Origin: Mixta tenebrionis
GTDB lineage: Bacteria; Pseudomonadota; Gammaproteobacteria; Enterobacterales; Enterobacteriaceae
DNA length: 64,000 nucleotides
Reading direction: 5' to 3'
Assembly: GCF_006517625.1 (NCBI RefSeq)
Contig: NZ_VHQI01000008.1
Location: 111,975-175,974 of the forward strand
Part shown: positions 34,592-45,427 of the stretch, piece by piece
Numbering within the stretch: position 1 is the first letter of the stretch
Layout of the letters: each line of letters opens with the position of its first letter
Notes under the pieces: model-generated
Told to the model about the DNA's origin: nothing
The model's database searches: none
Seen by the model: the letters and a program-made list of their open reading frames with translations, nothing else
Translations under genes and position numbers: made by a program

Positions 34592-35845
34592 CTACATCCT
34601 TATCGTATCATCGCCATAGCCGACCCATTTGTAGGTGGTCAGCGCTTCCAGGCCCATCGGGCCGCGGGCGTGCAGCTTCTGAGTGCTCACCGCCACCTCG
34701 GCGCCAAGGCCGAACTGGCCGCCGTCAGTGAAGCGCGTGCTGGCGTTCACATAAACCGCAGAAGAATCCACCTGCCGGATAAAACGCTCGGCGGCGCGCG
34801 TGTCGCGCGTCAGAATCGCGTCGGAGTGCTGGGTGCCATGCTCACGAATATGCGCAATCGCCTCATCCATATCACTGACGATACGCACATTTAAATCGAG
34901 CGACAGCCATTCATCGTTGTACTCTTCCCTCTTTACCGCCTCTACTTCTGCTGGCCCCTGCTGCAACAGCGGCAGCGAAAGCGCGTCAGCGTGCAGTTTG
35001 ATGCCCTCCTGCGCCATACGCTGGCTCAGCGCGGGCAGGAAATCATCGGCAATGGCCTGGTTTACCAGCAGCGTTTCCACCGAGTTACAGGCGCTGGGAC
35101 GCTGTTTCTTGGCGTTAACGATAACCTTAAGCGCCGCGTCCGCATCATAGCTGGCATCGATATAAATATGGCAGACGCCGATACCGCCGGTAATCACCGG
35201 AATGGTTGACTGCTCGCGGCACAGCTTGTGCAGCCCGGCGCCGCCGCGCGGGATCAGCATATCAACATAGCGATCCAGCTTCAGCAGCTGATTAACCAGC
35301 TCGCGATCCGGGCTTTCAATCGCCTGTACCGCGCCCGCCGGCAGGCCATGCTGTTGCAGCGCGGACTGAATCACGCGCACCGTCGCGCTATTGGTGCGCC
35401 AGGTCTCTTTGCCGCCGCGCAGGATCGCCGCATTGCCGGTTTTCAGGCAGAGCGAGGCGACATCTACCGTGACGTTCGGACGCGCTTCATAAATCACGCC
35501 CACTACGCCAAGCGGCACGCGGCGGCGCTCGATACGCAATCCGCTATCCAGCTGGCCGCCGTCGATCAGCTGCCCGACCGGATCGGCCAGACGGCATACC
35601 TGGCGCACGTCGTTGGCGATCTCCTGCAGACGCGTCGGATTAAGGGTAAGACGATCCAGCAGCGCTGCGCTCATGCCGTTACGGCGCGCATCCGCCAGAT
35701 CCTGCTCATTTGCCGCCAGAATTGTCGCGCTCTGCGCGTCAAGCTGGTCAGCGATAGTCATCAGTACGCGGTTTTTCTCCGCGCTGGTCAGCGTGGCAAG
35801 CTGATAAGAGGCCGCCTTCGCCGCCTTGCCCATTTGTTCCAGCAT
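34592..35845 (-). CDS. proA: gamma-glutamyl phosphate reductase
   Basis: Second enzyme of proline synthesis, an aldehyde-dehydrogenase-fold cytosolic reductase that turns gamma-glutamyl phosphate into glutamate semialdehyde with NADPH. The catalytic cysteine lies in '[18 protein letters not shown]'. With the start at ATG 35845 ([12 protein letters not shown]) the length is 417, the same as E. coli ProA; the frame runs upstream to 35866 but AGGAGG sits just before 35845. It is 10 bp downstream of proB in the usual operon and ends at a strong terminator before thrW. Confidence 0.97.
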   Translation of the reverse strand: MLEQMGKAAKAASYQLATLTSAEKNRVLMTIADQLDAQSATILAANEQDLADARRNGMSAALLDRLTLNPTRLQEIANDVRQVCRLADPVGQLIDGGQLDSGLRIERRRVPLGVVGVIYEARPNVTVDVASLCLKTGNAAILRGGKETWRTNSATVRVIQSALQQHGLPAGAVQAIESPDRELVNQLLKLDRYVDMLIPRGGAGLHKLCREQSTIPVITGGIGVCHIYIDASYDADAALKVIVNAKKQRPSACNSVETLLVNQAIADDFLPALSQRMAQEGIKLHADALSLPLLQQGPAEVEAVKREEYNDEWLSLDLNVRIVSDMDEAIAHIREHGTQHSDAILTRDTRAAERFIRQVDSSAVYVNASTRFTDGGQFGLGAEVAVSTQKLHARGPMGLEALTTYKWVGYGDDTIRM

Positions 35846-35855
35846 CAGTGCCTCC

Positions 35856-36959
35856 TCAGCTGACAATCATATCGTCGCGATGCATCGCGACCGGTCCATA
35901 TTCATATCCCAGGATATCACCGATCTCCTGGCTGTGATGGCCGGCAATCATGCGCAGCGCATCGCTGTTATAGCGTGAAACGCCGTGGGCGATGTCGCGC
36001 CCCTGCAGGCTGCGGATCCGAATCACTTCGCCACGAGAAAAGTTGCCGCTCACTTCGCGAATCCCTTTAGGCAGCAGCGAGCTGCCGCGTTCCAGCACCG
36101 CCGACAGCGCGCCGTCGTCAATCATGATTTCTCCGGCTGGCGGCGCGCCGAAAATCCAGCGCTTGCGCGTTTCCAGCGGCGTCTGCTGCGCGTGGAAACG
36201 GGTGCCGACCGGCCTGCCTTCAATCACGTCGCCAATCACGCCCGGACGGCTGCCCGCCGCGATAATCACCTCGATACCGGCGCGGCAGGCAACGTCCGCC
36301 GCCTGAAGTTTAGTGGTCATGCCGCCGGTGCCCAGCCCGGAAACGCTGTCTCCGGCGATGGTGCGCAGCGCATCGTCGATGCCGTGCACGTCGCTGATCA
36401 GCTCCGCCTGCGGATTGCTGCGCGGATCGGCGGTAAATAACCCCTGCTGATCGGTCAGCAGCAGCAGCTTATCGGCGCCCGCCAGCATCGCCGCCAGCGC
36501 CGACAGATTATCGTTATCGCCCACCTTAATCTCTGCGGTAGCTACCGCATCGTTCTCATTTATCACCGGCACGATATTGTTATCCAGCAGCGCGCGCAGC
36601 GTATCGCGTGCATTGAGGAAGCGCTCGCGATCTTCCATATCCGCCCGCGTCAGCAGCATCTGCCCGATATGAATGCCATAGATGGAGAACAGCTGTTCCC
36701 ACAGCTGGATCAGACGGCTCTGCCCCACCGCAGCCAGCAGCTGCTTTGAGGCGATGGTAGGCGGCAATTCCGGGTAGCCCAGGTGTTCGCGCCCGGCGGC
36801 CATCGCGCCGGAAGTGACGATCACAATGCGATGGCCCGCCGCGTGCTGCTGTGCGCACTGACGAACTAACTCTACGATATGTGCCCGATTTAACCGACGC
36901 GATCCGCCGGTCAGCACGCTGGTTCCCAGTTTGACCACTAAGGTCTGACTGCCGCTCAT
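35856..36959 (-). CDS. proB: glutamate 5-kinase
   Basis: First and feedback-inhibited enzyme of proline synthesis: phosphorylates glutamate with ATP. It has 367 residues as in E. coli, with an amino-acid-kinase domain ('[12 protein letters not shown]' at the N-terminus, 'INENDAVAT' and '[12 protein letters not shown]' further on) and a C-terminal PUA domain of about 90 residues ('[18 protein letters not shown]' onwards). AGGA precedes ATG 36959. It is the first gene of proBA and diverges from phoE. Confidence 0.97.
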   Translation of the reverse strand: MSGSQTLVVKLGTSVLTGGSRRLNRAHIVELVRQCAQQHAAGHRIVIVTSGAMAAGREHLGYPELPPTIASKQLLAAVGQSRLIQLWEQLFSIYGIHIGQMLLTRADMEDRERFLNARDTLRALLDNNIVPVINENDAVATAEIKVGDNDNLSALAAMLAGADKLLLLTDQQGLFTADPRSNPQAELISDVHGIDDALRTIAGDSVSGLGTGGMTTKLQAADVACRAGIEVIIAAGSRPGVIGDVIEGRPVGTRFHAQQTPLETRKRWIFGAPPAGEIMIDDGALSAVLERGSSLLPKGIREVSGNFSRGEVIRIRSLQGRDIAHGVSRYNSDALRMIAGHHSQEIGDILGYEYGPVAMHRDDMIVS

Positions 36960-37104
36960 GTTTTCCTGCCGTAATAAAAATGTCTGTGAAGGGACGTTTT
37001 ATCAGGAGTGGCGCAGGAAGCCAACAGCCGCCGAGGGAAAAGCGCAGAAAATGCGCGACAGCGGCCCAGAGCAAAAGTTCGCCCTTCACGGGAAAGGCGA
37101 AAAA

Positions 37105-37122
37105 GCTTCATAAAACATTCAC
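37105..37122 (+). promoter_or_regulatory. PhoB-like (Pho) box upstream of phoE
   Basis: GCTTCATAAAACATTCAC matches the 18-bp Pho box consensus at about 13 positions, including TCATAAAAC in the middle and TCAC at the end. It lies 82 bp before the phoE start, a suitable place for activation during phosphate starvation. Confidence 0.5.
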
Positions 37123-37203
37123 ACGATCCCGGTAAAAACGTTTCTGTTTTTTACAAAATGCTTCACAAACGCGGTTATTTTTACTCATCGGGATGGCGAA
37201 TAA

Positions 37204-38313
37204 ATGAAAAAGAACGCACTGGCACTGTTAGTTTCCGCACTGGCGCTGAACTCCGCCGCACAGGCAGCCGAGGTATACAATAAAGATGGCAACAAGCTGG
37301 ATTTCTACGGCAAAGTGAAAGCCATGCGTTATATCAGCGACGCGGAAACCAACCCCGGCAACAATGCTGATAAATCCTACGTGCGTATCGGCTTTAAAGG
37401 CCAGACGCAGATTAACGAACTGATGACCGGCTACGGCCAGTGGGAATATCAGTACAACCTCAATAACCCGGAAAGCGACTCAAACGCAGGCAACAAGACC
37501 CGTCTCGGCTTTGCCGGAATTAAGGTGGGCGACTACGGCTCGATCGATTATGGCCGCAACTATGGCCTGATTTACGATGTGGAAGCGATCACCGATATGA
37601 TGCCGGAGTTCGGCGCCACCGCCTACACCTCCGCCGACGTCTATATGCTGACGCGCACCAACGGCGTGGCAACCTGGCGCAACAGCAACTTCTTCGGACT
37701 GGTGGACGGGCTGGATTTCGCGCTGCAATATCAGGGTAAAAACGAAAGCTCCACACGCAACGACGGCGTTTCCAACGGCGACGGCATGGCGGCGTCCCTC
37801 TCCTATACCCTTATCGAGGGCCTGAGCGTTAAGGGCGCGGTATCCTCTTCTAACCGCACGCTGGATCAGAAAAACAGCGCCTTCGGCGGCGGTGAGAAAG
37901 CAGAAGCCTGGGCTACCGGCATTAAGTATGACAACCGCGGCGTCTATCTGGCGGCCACCTACGCCGAAACGCGCAATATGAACCCGATCGGCGGCACCGC
38001 GCAGGTTGGCGGCAATGATGTTGTCGTAAGCGGTTACGCTAACCGTCTGCAAAATATCGAGCTGGTGGCGCAGTATCAGTTTGATTTCGGCCTGCGTCCG
38101 TCGCTGGCTTACGTACAGACCAAAGTGAAGGATATTGAAGGCGGCGTGGGCGATGCGGATTACTACAAATTTGCTGATGTAGGCGCGACATATTACTTCA
38201 ACAAAAACATGTCGGCCTTCGTTGATTACAAAATCAACCTGCTGGATGACAACAACACGCTGCATCGCAACACCGATGATATCGTGGCGCTCGGCGTGAC
38301 CTACCAGTTCTGA
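37204..38313 (+). CDS. phoE: outer-membrane general porin PhoE
   Basis: A 369-residue trimeric porin of the OmpC/OmpF/PhoE family. The signal peptide [21 protein letters not shown] is cut at residue 21 before '[16 protein letters not shown]'. Sixteen beta-strands, the 'PEFGATAY' constriction loop and the terminal 'VTYQF' are present. The place between proB and crl, divergent from proB, is that of E. coli phoE, and a Pho-like box lies upstream. It is about 18 residues longer than E. coli PhoE, with extra loop sequence around '[20 protein letters not shown]'. PhoE prefers phosphate and other anions; the name here rests mainly on gene order. Confidence 0.88.
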   Translation: MKKNALALLVSALALNSAAQAAEVYNKDGNKLDFYGKVKAMRYISDAETNPGNNADKSYVRIGFKGQTQINELMTGYGQWEYQYNLNNPESDSNAGNKTRLGFAGIKVGDYGSIDYGRNYGLIYDVEAITDMMPEFGATAYTSADVYMLTRTNGVATWRNSNFFGLVDGLDFALQYQGKNESSTRNDGVSNGDGMAASLSYTLIEGLSVKGAVSSSNRTLDQKNSAFGGGEKAEAWATGIKYDNRGVYLAATYAETRNMNPIGGTAQVGGNDVVVSGYANRLQNIELVAQYQFDFGLRPSLAYVQTKVKDIEGGVGDADYYKFADVGATYYFNKNMSAFVDYKINLLDDNNTLHRNTDDIVALGVTYQF

Positions 38314-38383
38314 TGCGCGGCGTCCAAACCCGGCCCGACGCGCCGGCAAAGGCAGCACCTTTTCTCTGACTTAGCCTGTAACA

Positions 38384-38408
38384 AGGGGCAGGCTGCGCGC
38401 CTGCCCCT
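38384..38408. terminator. shared hairpin between phoE and crl
   Basis: AGGGGCAGG pairs with CCTGCCCCT across CTGCGCG. It lies between convergent genes and could serve both strands, though T runs are poor on either side. Confidence 0.6.
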
Positions 38409-38438
38409 GATTAGCGGCGATACTCGGTTAAGCTTTAA

Positions 38439-38840
38439 TCAGGCGGTCAGTTTTACCGGCTGTTCATCCACGCCAGCGGCGGGCAGCAGGCCCAGCTCCA
38501 GCTCAGCCAGCGTCGCTTTCAGACGCTCATGGAAATTACGCAGCGTCTCTTCCAGACGGTCTTCGTTTTCTTTGCCTTTGATAACGCACGGTTTCCAGTT
38601 GCCGTCTTTATCATGCAGGCCATAGTAGTACTGATAGGTAAAGTGATCGGGCTGCGCATCCAGCTCCAGCCACCATCCCCAAAACTCACGATTTTCCGGT
38701 GCAGGCTTAACATTGACGCAAACGGCAAGACAGTCAAAAAAGAAACGCTCATTCTCGCATTTGTTTTCGCGAATATAGGGCCCCAGCGCGGTGAAACGTT
38801 TAATTAACCGGCTTCGGGGATGTCCACTCGGTAAAGCCAT
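38439..38840 (-). CDS. crl: sigma-S-binding factor Crl
   Basis: A 133-residue cytosolic protein, the same length as E. coli Crl, that helps sigma-S join RNA polymerase core enzyme and so raises stationary-phase gene expression (curli, for example). Conserved blocks are '[20 protein letters not shown]', '[18 protein letters not shown]' and '[12 protein letters not shown]', and the tail 'EQPVKLTA'. ATG 38840 has AAGGAGGT seven bases upstream; an in-frame GTG at 38849 lies too close to that site. The gene keeps its usual place next to phoE and frsA. Confidence 0.96.
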   Translation of the reverse strand: MALPSGHPRSRLIKRFTALGPYIRENKCENERFFFDCLAVCVNVKPAPENREFWGWWLELDAQPDHFTYQYYYGLHDKDGNWKPCVIKGKENEDRLEETLRNFHERLKATLAELELGLLPAAGVDEQPVKLTA

Positions 38841-38900
38841 GGTTTCCACCTCCTTAAATGAGCTAACAGTTTTAGCAAACTAATGCAAAATAGCAACTCA

Positions 38901-40145
38901 TCACTTCAACTGTTGCGCCAGCCAGTCGCAAATCGTTTGCAGAGCGCGATCGAAATTTTGCAATACCGGTGAAAAGTTAATCGGCAGCAGCTTGCCGCGA
39001 GCGGAGGAGTTGACGATCAGGCGCGAATCCTCTTCCGGGCTCCAGGGATCGTTCTGCCAGAACCCTGAAAGCATCGGCGTTGGCGTACGGCGCCCCAGCA
39101 GCCCCTGGGTTTTCAGCGAATAGCGGTTTAGCTCGATGCGCAGCGTTTCATCCGTCGCCTGCGGCATATCCAGCCGGCTTGCCAGCACGTCGATAAACAT
39201 ATCCGGCACGCTCGCCTGCTGTGCGGAGTTCGCCAGCAGCGAGTGAACGATCGGGCCGAGACAGGCGACGCCGCGCAGACGCTGCGCCTCCAGATAGGCC
39301 AGCCGCACCGCCACATTCGCGCCAAAGCGATAGCCCAGCGCCGCCACGCGCGTATGATCTACCCAGGGTACGTTTTCCAGCCCGCGCAGCACCTGCTGAT
39401 GCAGGAAGCTGGTATCCTGCGTCAGCTTCCATTTGGCGGAGAAACCGACCGAAGGCATATCGATGGTCAGCATCGCCATACCGCGCGGCGCCAGATAGTC
39501 ATGAAACAGGCGATAGTGATCGATTTGCAGATTATCGAGGTTGCCGCACAGCAGCACGGTAGGATAAGGCGCGCTAACGTTTGGCGGCATATGCAAAAAG
39601 CCGCTAATCGGGCTGCCGCCCTGAATGGGGAAAGAGAGTTCGCGCAGCTCGCCAGGCAGACGCCGCGTCGCCTCCTCATAGGCGCGGTTAGCCAGCGTCT
39701 GCGCCTGCTCCGCCAGCTCATCGCCCTTAATATGCGGCCAGGCCGCCAGGCTGTAGAGGTTGACCGCATGCAGCCAGTGCTGGCCCGCCTCTGGCGTATC
39801 GCCCGCGTCGAGCGCCTTCTGCTGCCACAGCGCCGCCTGCTTGCTCCACTCATAGATCCAGTTGCCGCTGCGATAGCCAATCACCGTATCAAGCAGCGCC
39901 TCGTTGGTGCGCTCCGCCTGGCTGGCGGAAATGCGCGCCAGCACTTCGATGATCTCCTGCGCCGGCAGTCCGCGCCAGCTCCACTGCAGGCGGTTAACCA
40001 TCCGATACCAGCCCGAACAGCTTTCGCCATCCAGCGCGGACTGTAAGCTTGAGGTCTGATGATGCCGCTGGCGTACCAGTGACGAGGTTTCAGGATGTTT
40101 GAATCGAGGTTTAAACAGCTCTTCGCTGAGATTTTTTGCAGACAT
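38901..40145 (-). CDS. frsA: fermentation/respiration switch protein FrsA, alpha/beta-hydrolase fold
   Basis: A 414-residue cytosolic protein, as long as E. coli FrsA. The N-terminal part is helical and the C-terminal half is an alpha/beta hydrolase ('[19 protein letters not shown]', '[13 protein letters not shown]', '[15 protein letters not shown]', '[14 protein letters not shown]'). The nucleophile elbow reads G-Y-R-F-G, with Arg in place of the usual Ser, so strong hydrolase activity is doubtful, as noted for this family. FrsA has been linked to binding of EIIA-Glc and to the balance of fermentation and respiration. GGAGGAGGG precedes ATG 40145. Confidence 0.94.
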   Translation of the reverse strand: MSAKNLSEELFKPRFKHPETSSLVRQRHHQTSSLQSALDGESCSGWYRMVNRLQWSWRGLPAQEIIEVLARISASQAERTNEALLDTVIGYRSGNWIYEWSKQAALWQQKALDAGDTPEAGQHWLHAVNLYSLAAWPHIKGDELAEQAQTLANRAYEEATRRLPGELRELSFPIQGGSPISGFLHMPPNVSAPYPTVLLCGNLDNLQIDHYRLFHDYLAPRGMAMLTIDMPSVGFSAKWKLTQDTSFLHQQVLRGLENVPWVDHTRVAALGYRFGANVAVRLAYLEAQRLRGVACLGPIVHSLLANSAQQASVPDMFIDVLASRLDMPQATDETLRIELNRYSLKTQGLLGRRTPTPMLSGFWQNDPWSPEEDSRLIVNSSARGKLLPINFSPVLQNFDRALQTICDWLAQQLK

Positions 40146-40228
40146 AGCGTAACCCTCCTCCCGCGGCGCAATAACGAGACCAGAGTTTACTTCACCCTTC
40201 AGGGGCGCGCGACCCGCAGAAACAATAA

Positions 40229-40250
40229 CGCCCGGACGAACCGGGCGCTA
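40229..40250 (-). terminator. hairpin after gpt
   Basis: CGCCCGG pairs with CCGGGCG across five bases (40229-40247); on the minus strand it is followed by TTATTGTTT. It lies between gpt and frsA. Confidence 0.6.
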
Positions 40251-40266
40251 GTTTGATACAGGTCAA

Positions 40267-40725
40267 TCAGCGGTTGACGATTGGCGGAATAAAGGCCACG
40301 CCCATATCCCACGGCTGCTCAATCCAGGTGTTCTGCGGAATATCCACCACGTAGTCGTCCACCAGCGGCGCGCCGGCCGGCTTGGCGAAAATGGTGACGA
40401 AACGGGCCTTCGGATACATTTCACGGATCGCCTGCGCGGTACCGCCGGTATCCACCAGATCATCAATAACGATAAAGCCTTCGCCGTCGCCTTCCGCGCG
40501 CTTCAGCACGTTCATTTCGCGCTGGTGATCGTGGTCATAGCTGGAGATGCAGACCGTATCGACATAGCGGATGGAGAGTTCGCGCGCCAGCAGCGCGGCA
40601 GGAACCAGGCCACCGCGGCTTACCGCGATAATGCCTTTCCACTGTTCGACAGGAAGCAGGCGCTGGGCCAGTTTGCGGGCATGAATCTGCAACATGTCCC
40701 AGGTGACGACGTATTTTTCGCTCAT
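40267..40725 (-). CDS. gpt: xanthine-guanine phosphoribosyltransferase
   Basis: A 152-residue purine-salvage enzyme, identical in length to E. coli Gpt, that joins xanthine or guanine to PRPP. The PRPP-binding motif is '[16 protein letters not shown]', with '[20 protein letters not shown]' at the N-terminus. I start at ATG 40725 (MSEKYVVTW) as in the family; six upstream codons are open but not part of it. It is a peripheral cytosolic tetramer. It diverges from pepD and lies in the conserved order frsA-gpt-pepD. Confidence 0.96.
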   Translation of the reverse strand: MSEKYVVTWDMLQIHARKLAQRLLPVEQWKGIIAVSRGGLVPAALLARELSIRYVDTVCISSYDHDHQREMNVLKRAEGDGEGFIVIDDLVDTGGTAQAIREMYPKARFVTIFAKPAGAPLVDDYVVDIPQNTWIEQPWDMGVAFIPPIVNR

Positions 40726-40978
40726 AAAAGGAATCCCGGCCAATCGACTTGGCTTAAAAAATATGCAATGGGAAAAGGTTGCGCGGCATTATAAGGATCT
40801 GGCGTGCTAAAAACCAGCACCGGATTGCGCAGTTGGCGCATTTTAACGCGTCTGACTGCACAGCGGACGGGAAAGAATGTTATTCTCACCACATCACGTC
40901 AGATTCGCTGACGGCGATCGATTACCAGAAATTTTGTAACGATGCGCAGCCGCGCACCGATGACACAGGAGACCTGTC

Positions 40979-42436
40979 GTGTCTGAATTGTCTCAACTCT
41001 CCCCCCAGCCGCTGTGGGATATTTTCGCTAAAATTTGTTCCATCCCGCATCCTTCTTTTCATGAAGAAGCGCTGGCGCAGCACATCCTCTCCTGGGCGCA
41101 GGAGAAAGGCTTCTGGTGCGAACGCGACCAGGTCGGCAATATTTTGATTCGCAAACCGGCGACGCCGGGCATGGAAAACCGTAAGCCGGTCGCGCTGCAG
41201 GCGCATCTGGACATGGTGCCGCAGAAGAACAACGACACCGTACACGACTTTACGAAAGATCCGATTCAGCCGTGGATCGATGGCGAATGGGTAAAAGCGC
41301 GCGGCACCACGCTGGGCGCCGATAACGGCATCGGCATGGCTTCCGCGCTGGCGGTGCTGGCGGATGAGAGCGTAGAGCACGGCCCGCTGGAAGTGCTGCT
41401 GACCATGACGGAAGAGACCGGCATGGATGGCGCCTTTGGCCTGCAACCCAACTGGCTGCAGTCAGAAATTCTGATTAACACCGATTCGGAAGAAGAAGGT
41501 GAAATCTATATGGGCTGCGCCGGCGGCATCGACGTCACCTCAACCCTGCCGCTGCAGCGTGAAGCGGTTCCGGCCGGCTACGAGCATCTGCGTCTGACGC
41601 TGAAAGGGCTGAAGGGCGGCCACTCCGGCGCGGATATTCACCTCGGCCTCGGCAACGCCAACAAGCTGCTGGTACGTTTCCTCGCCGACCACGCGCGTGA
41701 TTTCGATCTGCGCCTGATTGATTTCGCCGGCGGTACGCTGCGCAATGCAATTCCGCGCGAAGCCTTCGCCACCTTTGCCCTGCCGACGGCCAACATCGAC
41801 GCGCTGAAATCGGCGGCGATGGGCTATCTCGCCACGCTGCAAAACGAGCTGGGCGCGGTTGAGAAAAATATCGCGCTGCAAACCGAGCCGGTAGCGGGCG
41901 ACGCGCAGGCGCTGACGGCGCAGAGCCGCGATCGCTTTATCGCCCTGCTGAACAGCACGCCGAACGGCGTGATCCGCAACTCCGACGTGGCGAAAGGCGT
42001 GGTGGAAACCTCCCTGAATATCGGCGTGGTCGCCATGAGCGAACAGGAAGCGAAAATTAACTGCCTGATCCGCTCGCTGATCGACAGCGGCAAAGAGTCC
42101 GTGGTCGCGATGCTTGCGTCGCTGGGCGAACTGGCCGGCGCGCAGACCGAAGCCAAAGGCAGCTATCCTGGCTGGCAGCCGGACGCCAGCTCGCCGGTGA
42201 TGGCGCTGGTGCGGGAAACCTATCACCGCCTGTTCAATAAAACGCCGAACATTCAGGTGATCCACGCCGGTCTGGAGTGCGGATTGTTTAAAAAGCCCTA
42301 CCCGGATATGGATATGGTTTCCATCGGCCCGACCATTACCGGCCCGCACTCGCCGGATGAGCAGGTACACATTGGCAGCGTCGGCCTTTACTGGCAGCTG
42401 CTGACCGAGCTGCTGAAGGCGATTCCGGCGAAGTAA
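40979..42436 (+). CDS. pepD: aminoacyl-histidine dipeptidase (peptidase D)
   Basis: A 485-residue di-zinc cytosolic dipeptidase of family M20C that splits carnosine and other Xaa-His dipeptides. Metal and catalytic residues are visible in 'LQAHLDMVPQ' (His76, Asp78), 'GTTLGADNGIGMA' (Asp115) and 'LTMTEETGMDG' (Glu145, Glu146); the insert lid domain follows. The start codon is GTG (40979), with GGAGA a few bases upstream. Length equals E. coli PepD. It stands alone, ending at a strong terminator. Confidence 0.96.
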   Translation: MSELSQLSPQPLWDIFAKICSIPHPSFHEEALAQHILSWAQEKGFWCERDQVGNILIRKPATPGMENRKPVALQAHLDMVPQKNNDTVHDFTKDPIQPWIDGEWVKARGTTLGADNGIGMASALAVLADESVEHGPLEVLLTMTEETGMDGAFGLQPNWLQSEILINTDSEEEGEIYMGCAGGIDVTSTLPLQREAVPAGYEHLRLTLKGLKGGHSGADIHLGLGNANKLLVRFLADHARDFDLRLIDFAGGTLRNAIPREAFATFALPTANIDALKSAAMGYLATLQNELGAVEKNIALQTEPVAGDAQALTAQSRDRFIALLNSTPNGVIRNSDVAKGVVETSLNIGVVAMSEQEAKINCLIRSLIDSGKESVVAMLASLGELAGAQTEAKGSYPGWQPDASSPVMALVRETYHRLFNKTPNIQVIHAGLECGLFKKPYPDMDMVSIGPTITGPHSPDEQVHIGSVGLYWQLLTELLKAIPAK

Positions 42437-42456
42437 GCCGCCGCATCACCACGCTT

Positions 42457-42484
42457 AAAAGCCAGACGCCGGTCTGGCTTTTTT
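42457..42484 (+). terminator. Rho-independent terminator of pepD
   Basis: AAAAGCCAGAC-GCCG-GTCTGGCTTTT followed by TT; a perfect stem with T tract. A 19-bp direct repeat (TTATCGCGCCAGCC, twice) follows at about 42483-42516. Confidence 0.92.
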
Positions 42485-42516
42485 ATCGCGCCAGCCTCTG
42501 ATTTATCGCGCCAGCC

Positions 42517-43572
42517 TTACAGCCCCAGCAGCAGCTGACGCTCCAGCTGCGGATTAAGCAGCGTAACGTGCAGGCCCACCAGCCGCACGCCGCGCCCGCC
42601 GCGTCGCGCATCCCAGGCCTCTTTCGCTACCGCCAGCAGATCCTCTTTGTTCAGCATCGGCCAGACATGTTCCTGGGTGGTTTGTTGAAAATCGCTGAAC
42701 TTCAGCTTTACCCCCTGTCGGGCGATATGACGATCCGGCTTGATTTTGGTCAGCCGCCGATCCAGCTCTTCATACAGGCGATCGATAACCTCAATGCACT
42801 GATGCCAGTGGTGAATATCTTCCGACAGCGTGCGCTCCACGCCGAGCGATTTACGTTCGCGATCGGCCACCACTTCGCGTTCGTCGATACCGTGGCTGCG
42901 TTCCCAAATCACCCGGCCAAATTTGCCAAAGCGCTTCAGCAGCAGCGCCAGATCGCTGTTCTGTACGTCGGCGCAGCTGCGCAACCCCAGATCCTCCAGC
43001 TTTTTCGCCGTCACCTTGCCGACGCCGGGAATTTTCGCCAGCGGCAGCGTCAGCAAAAACGTCGGCATCTGGTCCGGGGTAATCACAAACTGTCCGTTCG
43101 GCTTATTTAAATCAGAGGCGATTTTGGCGAGAAACTTAACCGGCGCGACGCCCGCCGAGGCGGTGAGGTTAAGTTCGTCGGCTATGGTCTGACGGATTTG
43201 CCGGGCGATCAGCGTTGCCGAGCCGTGGCAGTGCGGGCTGTTGCTGACATCCAGATAGGCCTCATCCAGCGACAGCGGCTCCACCAGGGAGGTGTAGCGT
43301 GAAAAAATCTCGCGGATATGGGCGGAGGCTTCTTTATAGGCGTCAAAGCGCCCCGGCAGCAGCGTCAGATGCGGGCAGAGCTTCAACGCCATCGCCGTAG
43401 ACATCGCGCTGCGCACGCCATACTTACGCGCCGGATAGTTCGCGGTGCTGATCACGCCGCGCTGGGTACGGTTGCCGCCGATCGCCAGCGGAATATCGCG
43501 CAGGGCGGGATTATCGCGCATCTCCACCGCAGCGTAAAAGCAGTCCATATCGACATGAATGATTTTGCGCAT
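42517..43572 (-). CDS. dinB: DNA polymerase IV
   Basis: A 351-residue Y-family translesion polymerase, the same length as E. coli DinB. Catalytic acidic residues are in '[14 protein letters not shown]' (Asp8) and '[12 protein letters not shown]' (Asp-Glu), with the helix-hairpin-helix '[17 protein letters not shown]' and a little-finger domain. The C-terminal 'ERQLLLGL' ends in the beta-clamp-binding motif Q-L-x-L-G-L. I use ATG 43572 (MRKIIHVD); 17 upstream codons are open but lie over the operator. A LexA box overlaps the promoter, so the gene is SOS-induced. Confidence 0.97.
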   Translation of the reverse strand: MRKIIHVDMDCFYAAVEMRDNPALRDIPLAIGGNRTQRGVISTANYPARKYGVRSAMSTAMALKLCPHLTLLPGRFDAYKEASAHIREIFSRYTSLVEPLSLDEAYLDVSNSPHCHGSATLIARQIRQTIADELNLTASAGVAPVKFLAKIASDLNKPNGQFVITPDQMPTFLLTLPLAKIPGVGKVTAKKLEDLGLRSCADVQNSDLALLLKRFGKFGRVIWERSHGIDEREVVADRERKSLGVERTLSEDIHHWHQCIEVIDRLYEELDRRLTKIKPDRHIARQGVKLKFSDFQQTTQEHVWPMLNKEDLLAVAKEAWDARRGGRGVRLVGLHVTLLNPQLERQLLLGL

Positions 43573-43588
43573 ACCCCCTCCGCCAGCA

Positions 43589-43604
43589 CTGGATAAGTAT
43601 ACAG
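43589..43604. promoter_or_regulatory. LexA (SOS) box of dinB
   Basis: CTGGATAAGTATACAG fits CTG-N10-CAG. It lies 17 bp upstream of the dinB start codon. Confidence 0.85.
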
Positions 43605-43814
43605 TCAACCTGCAAGGATTCAATGGCGTGGCGCCAGGAATATTCGCGCCCCGTTCCGGGCGGCGCTGAAATCAACGCAATTTATTCACGCGCATCTTGA
43701 TAAAAAAACAGACAGTGATAATGTTGCGCAGCGATAGCGGAATTCTCCGATTATGCAAGTCACAAGCGCCGTCGGGCGTTGCAGTTTAACCCCCTCATTA
43801 TCAAGGGAAAAAGA

Positions 43815-44552
43815 ATGGGCAAAATCGCACTTTTGTTTGCGATGATTCTTTTGCCGGCCCTCAGCATGGCAAGCACGCCTGAACCTGCGCAGCCACTGGC
43901 GCCGGTCAGCAAAGAGTTAAAGAAACAGCTGTTGGGCACGCCGGTCTATATTCAGATCTTTAAAGAAGAACGCACGCTGGAGCTGTACGGCAAAATCGGC
44001 AACGAATATCGTCTGCTCGACAGCTATCGCATCTGTAATTTTTCCGGCGGTCTGGGGCCAAAGCGCCGTCAGGGCGATTTTAAAAGCCCGGAAGGTTTTT
44101 ACAGCGTGAAGCTGAGCCAGCTGAAGCCGGACAGTCGCTTCTATCGCGCCATTAATATTGGTTTTCCCAACCAGTACGATCGCGAGCGCGGCTATGACGG
44201 TAAATATTTGATGATTCACGGCGCCTGCGTCTCCATCGGCTGCTATGCGATGACTAACGCCTATATGGATGAGATTTTCAGCTACGTGGACGCCGCCCTG
44301 CGCAATGGTCAGCCGGAAGTCGCCGTCAGCATCTATCCCTTCCGCATGACCAAAAGCAATCTGTATAACCACCGCAACTCCTATTACGCCAGCTTCTGGC
44401 AGGAGCTGCAGCCGGGCTACGCGTACTTCGTTGAGCATCGCCAGCCGCCGACGATGGTGGTCAACAACGGCAAATATGTGCTGAACGCGACGCCGGTCAG
44501 CGGCACGCCTGCCGCCTCCCAGTCATTCCTGGCGCTCACCCAGACAAAATAG
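43815..44552 (+). CDS. yafK: YafK/DpaA: L,D-transpeptidase-fold enzyme acting on the Lpp-peptidoglycan link
   Basis: A 245-residue periplasmic protein (signal peptide [19 protein letters not shown]) of the YkuD fold. The catalytic site is '[16 protein letters not shown]', with the His and the S-x-G-C motif. E. coli YafK (DpaA, LdtF) releases Braun lipoprotein from peptidoglycan. Residues such as '[14 protein letters not shown]' and '[12 protein letters not shown]' match the family. The start ATG 43815 follows AAGGGA; the frame is open 12 codons upstream. Its 3' end overlaps that of yafJ on the other strand by 30 bp. Confidence 0.93.
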   Translation: MGKIALLFAMILLPALSMASTPEPAQPLAPVSKELKKQLLGTPVYIQIFKEERTLELYGKIGNEYRLLDSYRICNFSGGLGPKRRQGDFKSPEGFYSVKLSQLKPDSRFYRAINIGFPNQYDRERGYDGKYLMIHGACVSIGCYAMTNAYMDEIFSYVDAALRNGQPEVAVSIYPFRMTKSNLYNHRNSYYASFWQELQPGYAYFVEHRQPPTMVVNNGKYVLNATPVSGTPAASQSFLALTQTK

Positions 44553-45290
44553 CTGCCATTCGCCTGGCGCAATGCGGTGCCAGGTTTCATTGCCGGTTAA
44601 CGGCTGCGTCGCAATCACCGTGACCACGTCATTCGGCGTGGTCTGCTTCTGAAAATCGATCTCCACATCCTGATCCAGCAGCTTGGCTTTGCCGAAAGGC
44701 GCGCGCCGCGTTATCCAGAACAGATTGGTCGAGCAGTAGGCCATCAGATAACGCCCGTCCGACAGCAGCATATTAAATACCCCTTTCTGCCGCAGCTCCC
44801 CGGCCAGTTCAGCAATATAGCGGAACACCGCTGGCCAGTTGCCGGGCGTGCGCGGATAGCGCGTCGCCAGCTTATGCAATAGCCAGCAGAACGCCTTTTC
44901 GCTGTCGGTTTCGCCTACCGGGCGAAAATTGCCGGTTTCCAGCCGGCGATAGCCGTTAAGCTGACCGTTATGAGCGTAGGTCCAGTGGCGGCCCCAGAGT
45001 TCGCGGGTAAAGGGATGGGTATTCTCCAGCGACACCTGCCCGCGGTTGGCTTGACGAATATGCGCCACTACCGAACAGGATTTTATCGGGTATTCCTGCA
45101 CCAGCCGCGCAATCGGCGAACCATAGCTGGGCTGCGGATCCTTAAAGGTGCGGCAGCCTTTATTTTCATAAAAGGTGATGCCCCAGCCATCTTTATGCGG
45201 CCCGGTGCCGCCGCCGCGCTGCACCAGCCCGGTGAAGCTAAAGCAGATATCAGTTGGGACATTAGCGCTCATACCGAGCAGTTCACACAT
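44523..45290 (-). CDS. yafJ: YafJ, class II glutamine amidotransferase-like protein
   Basis: A 255-residue cytosolic protein with an N-terminal nucleophile glutaminase domain: Cys2 follows the initiator Met ([12 protein letters not shown]), with '[19 protein letters not shown]', '[20 protein letters not shown]' and '[10 protein letters not shown]' for glutamine binding. No synthase domain is attached and the acceptor of the ammonia is not known. Length matches E. coli YafJ. CTCCGA stands before ATG 45290. The stop lies inside the last ten codons of the convergent yafK. Confidence 0.94.
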   Translation of the reverse strand: MCELLGMSANVPTDICFSFTGLVQRGGGTGPHKDGWGITFYENKGCRTFKDPQPSYGSPIARLVQEYPIKSCSVVAHIRQANRGQVSLENTHPFTRELWGRHWTYAHNGQLNGYRRLETGNFRPVGETDSEKAFCWLLHKLATRYPRTPGNWPAVFRYIAELAGELRQKGVFNMLLSDGRYLMAYCSTNLFWITRRAPFGKAKLLDQDVEIDFQKQTTPNDVVTVIATQPLTGNETWHRIAPGEWQLFCLGERQE

Positions 45291-45427
45291 AGTCGGAGCC
45301 TCCGGCGCGATTTAGCGTCGATTATAACCAAACAGCAGAGGAATACGCAGCGATGAAAGCGAACGGAGAGGCGGCAGAAACGGGCCGCGCCGGGGATGAC
45401 GCGGCAGCCTTTACGACGAACGCGCCG

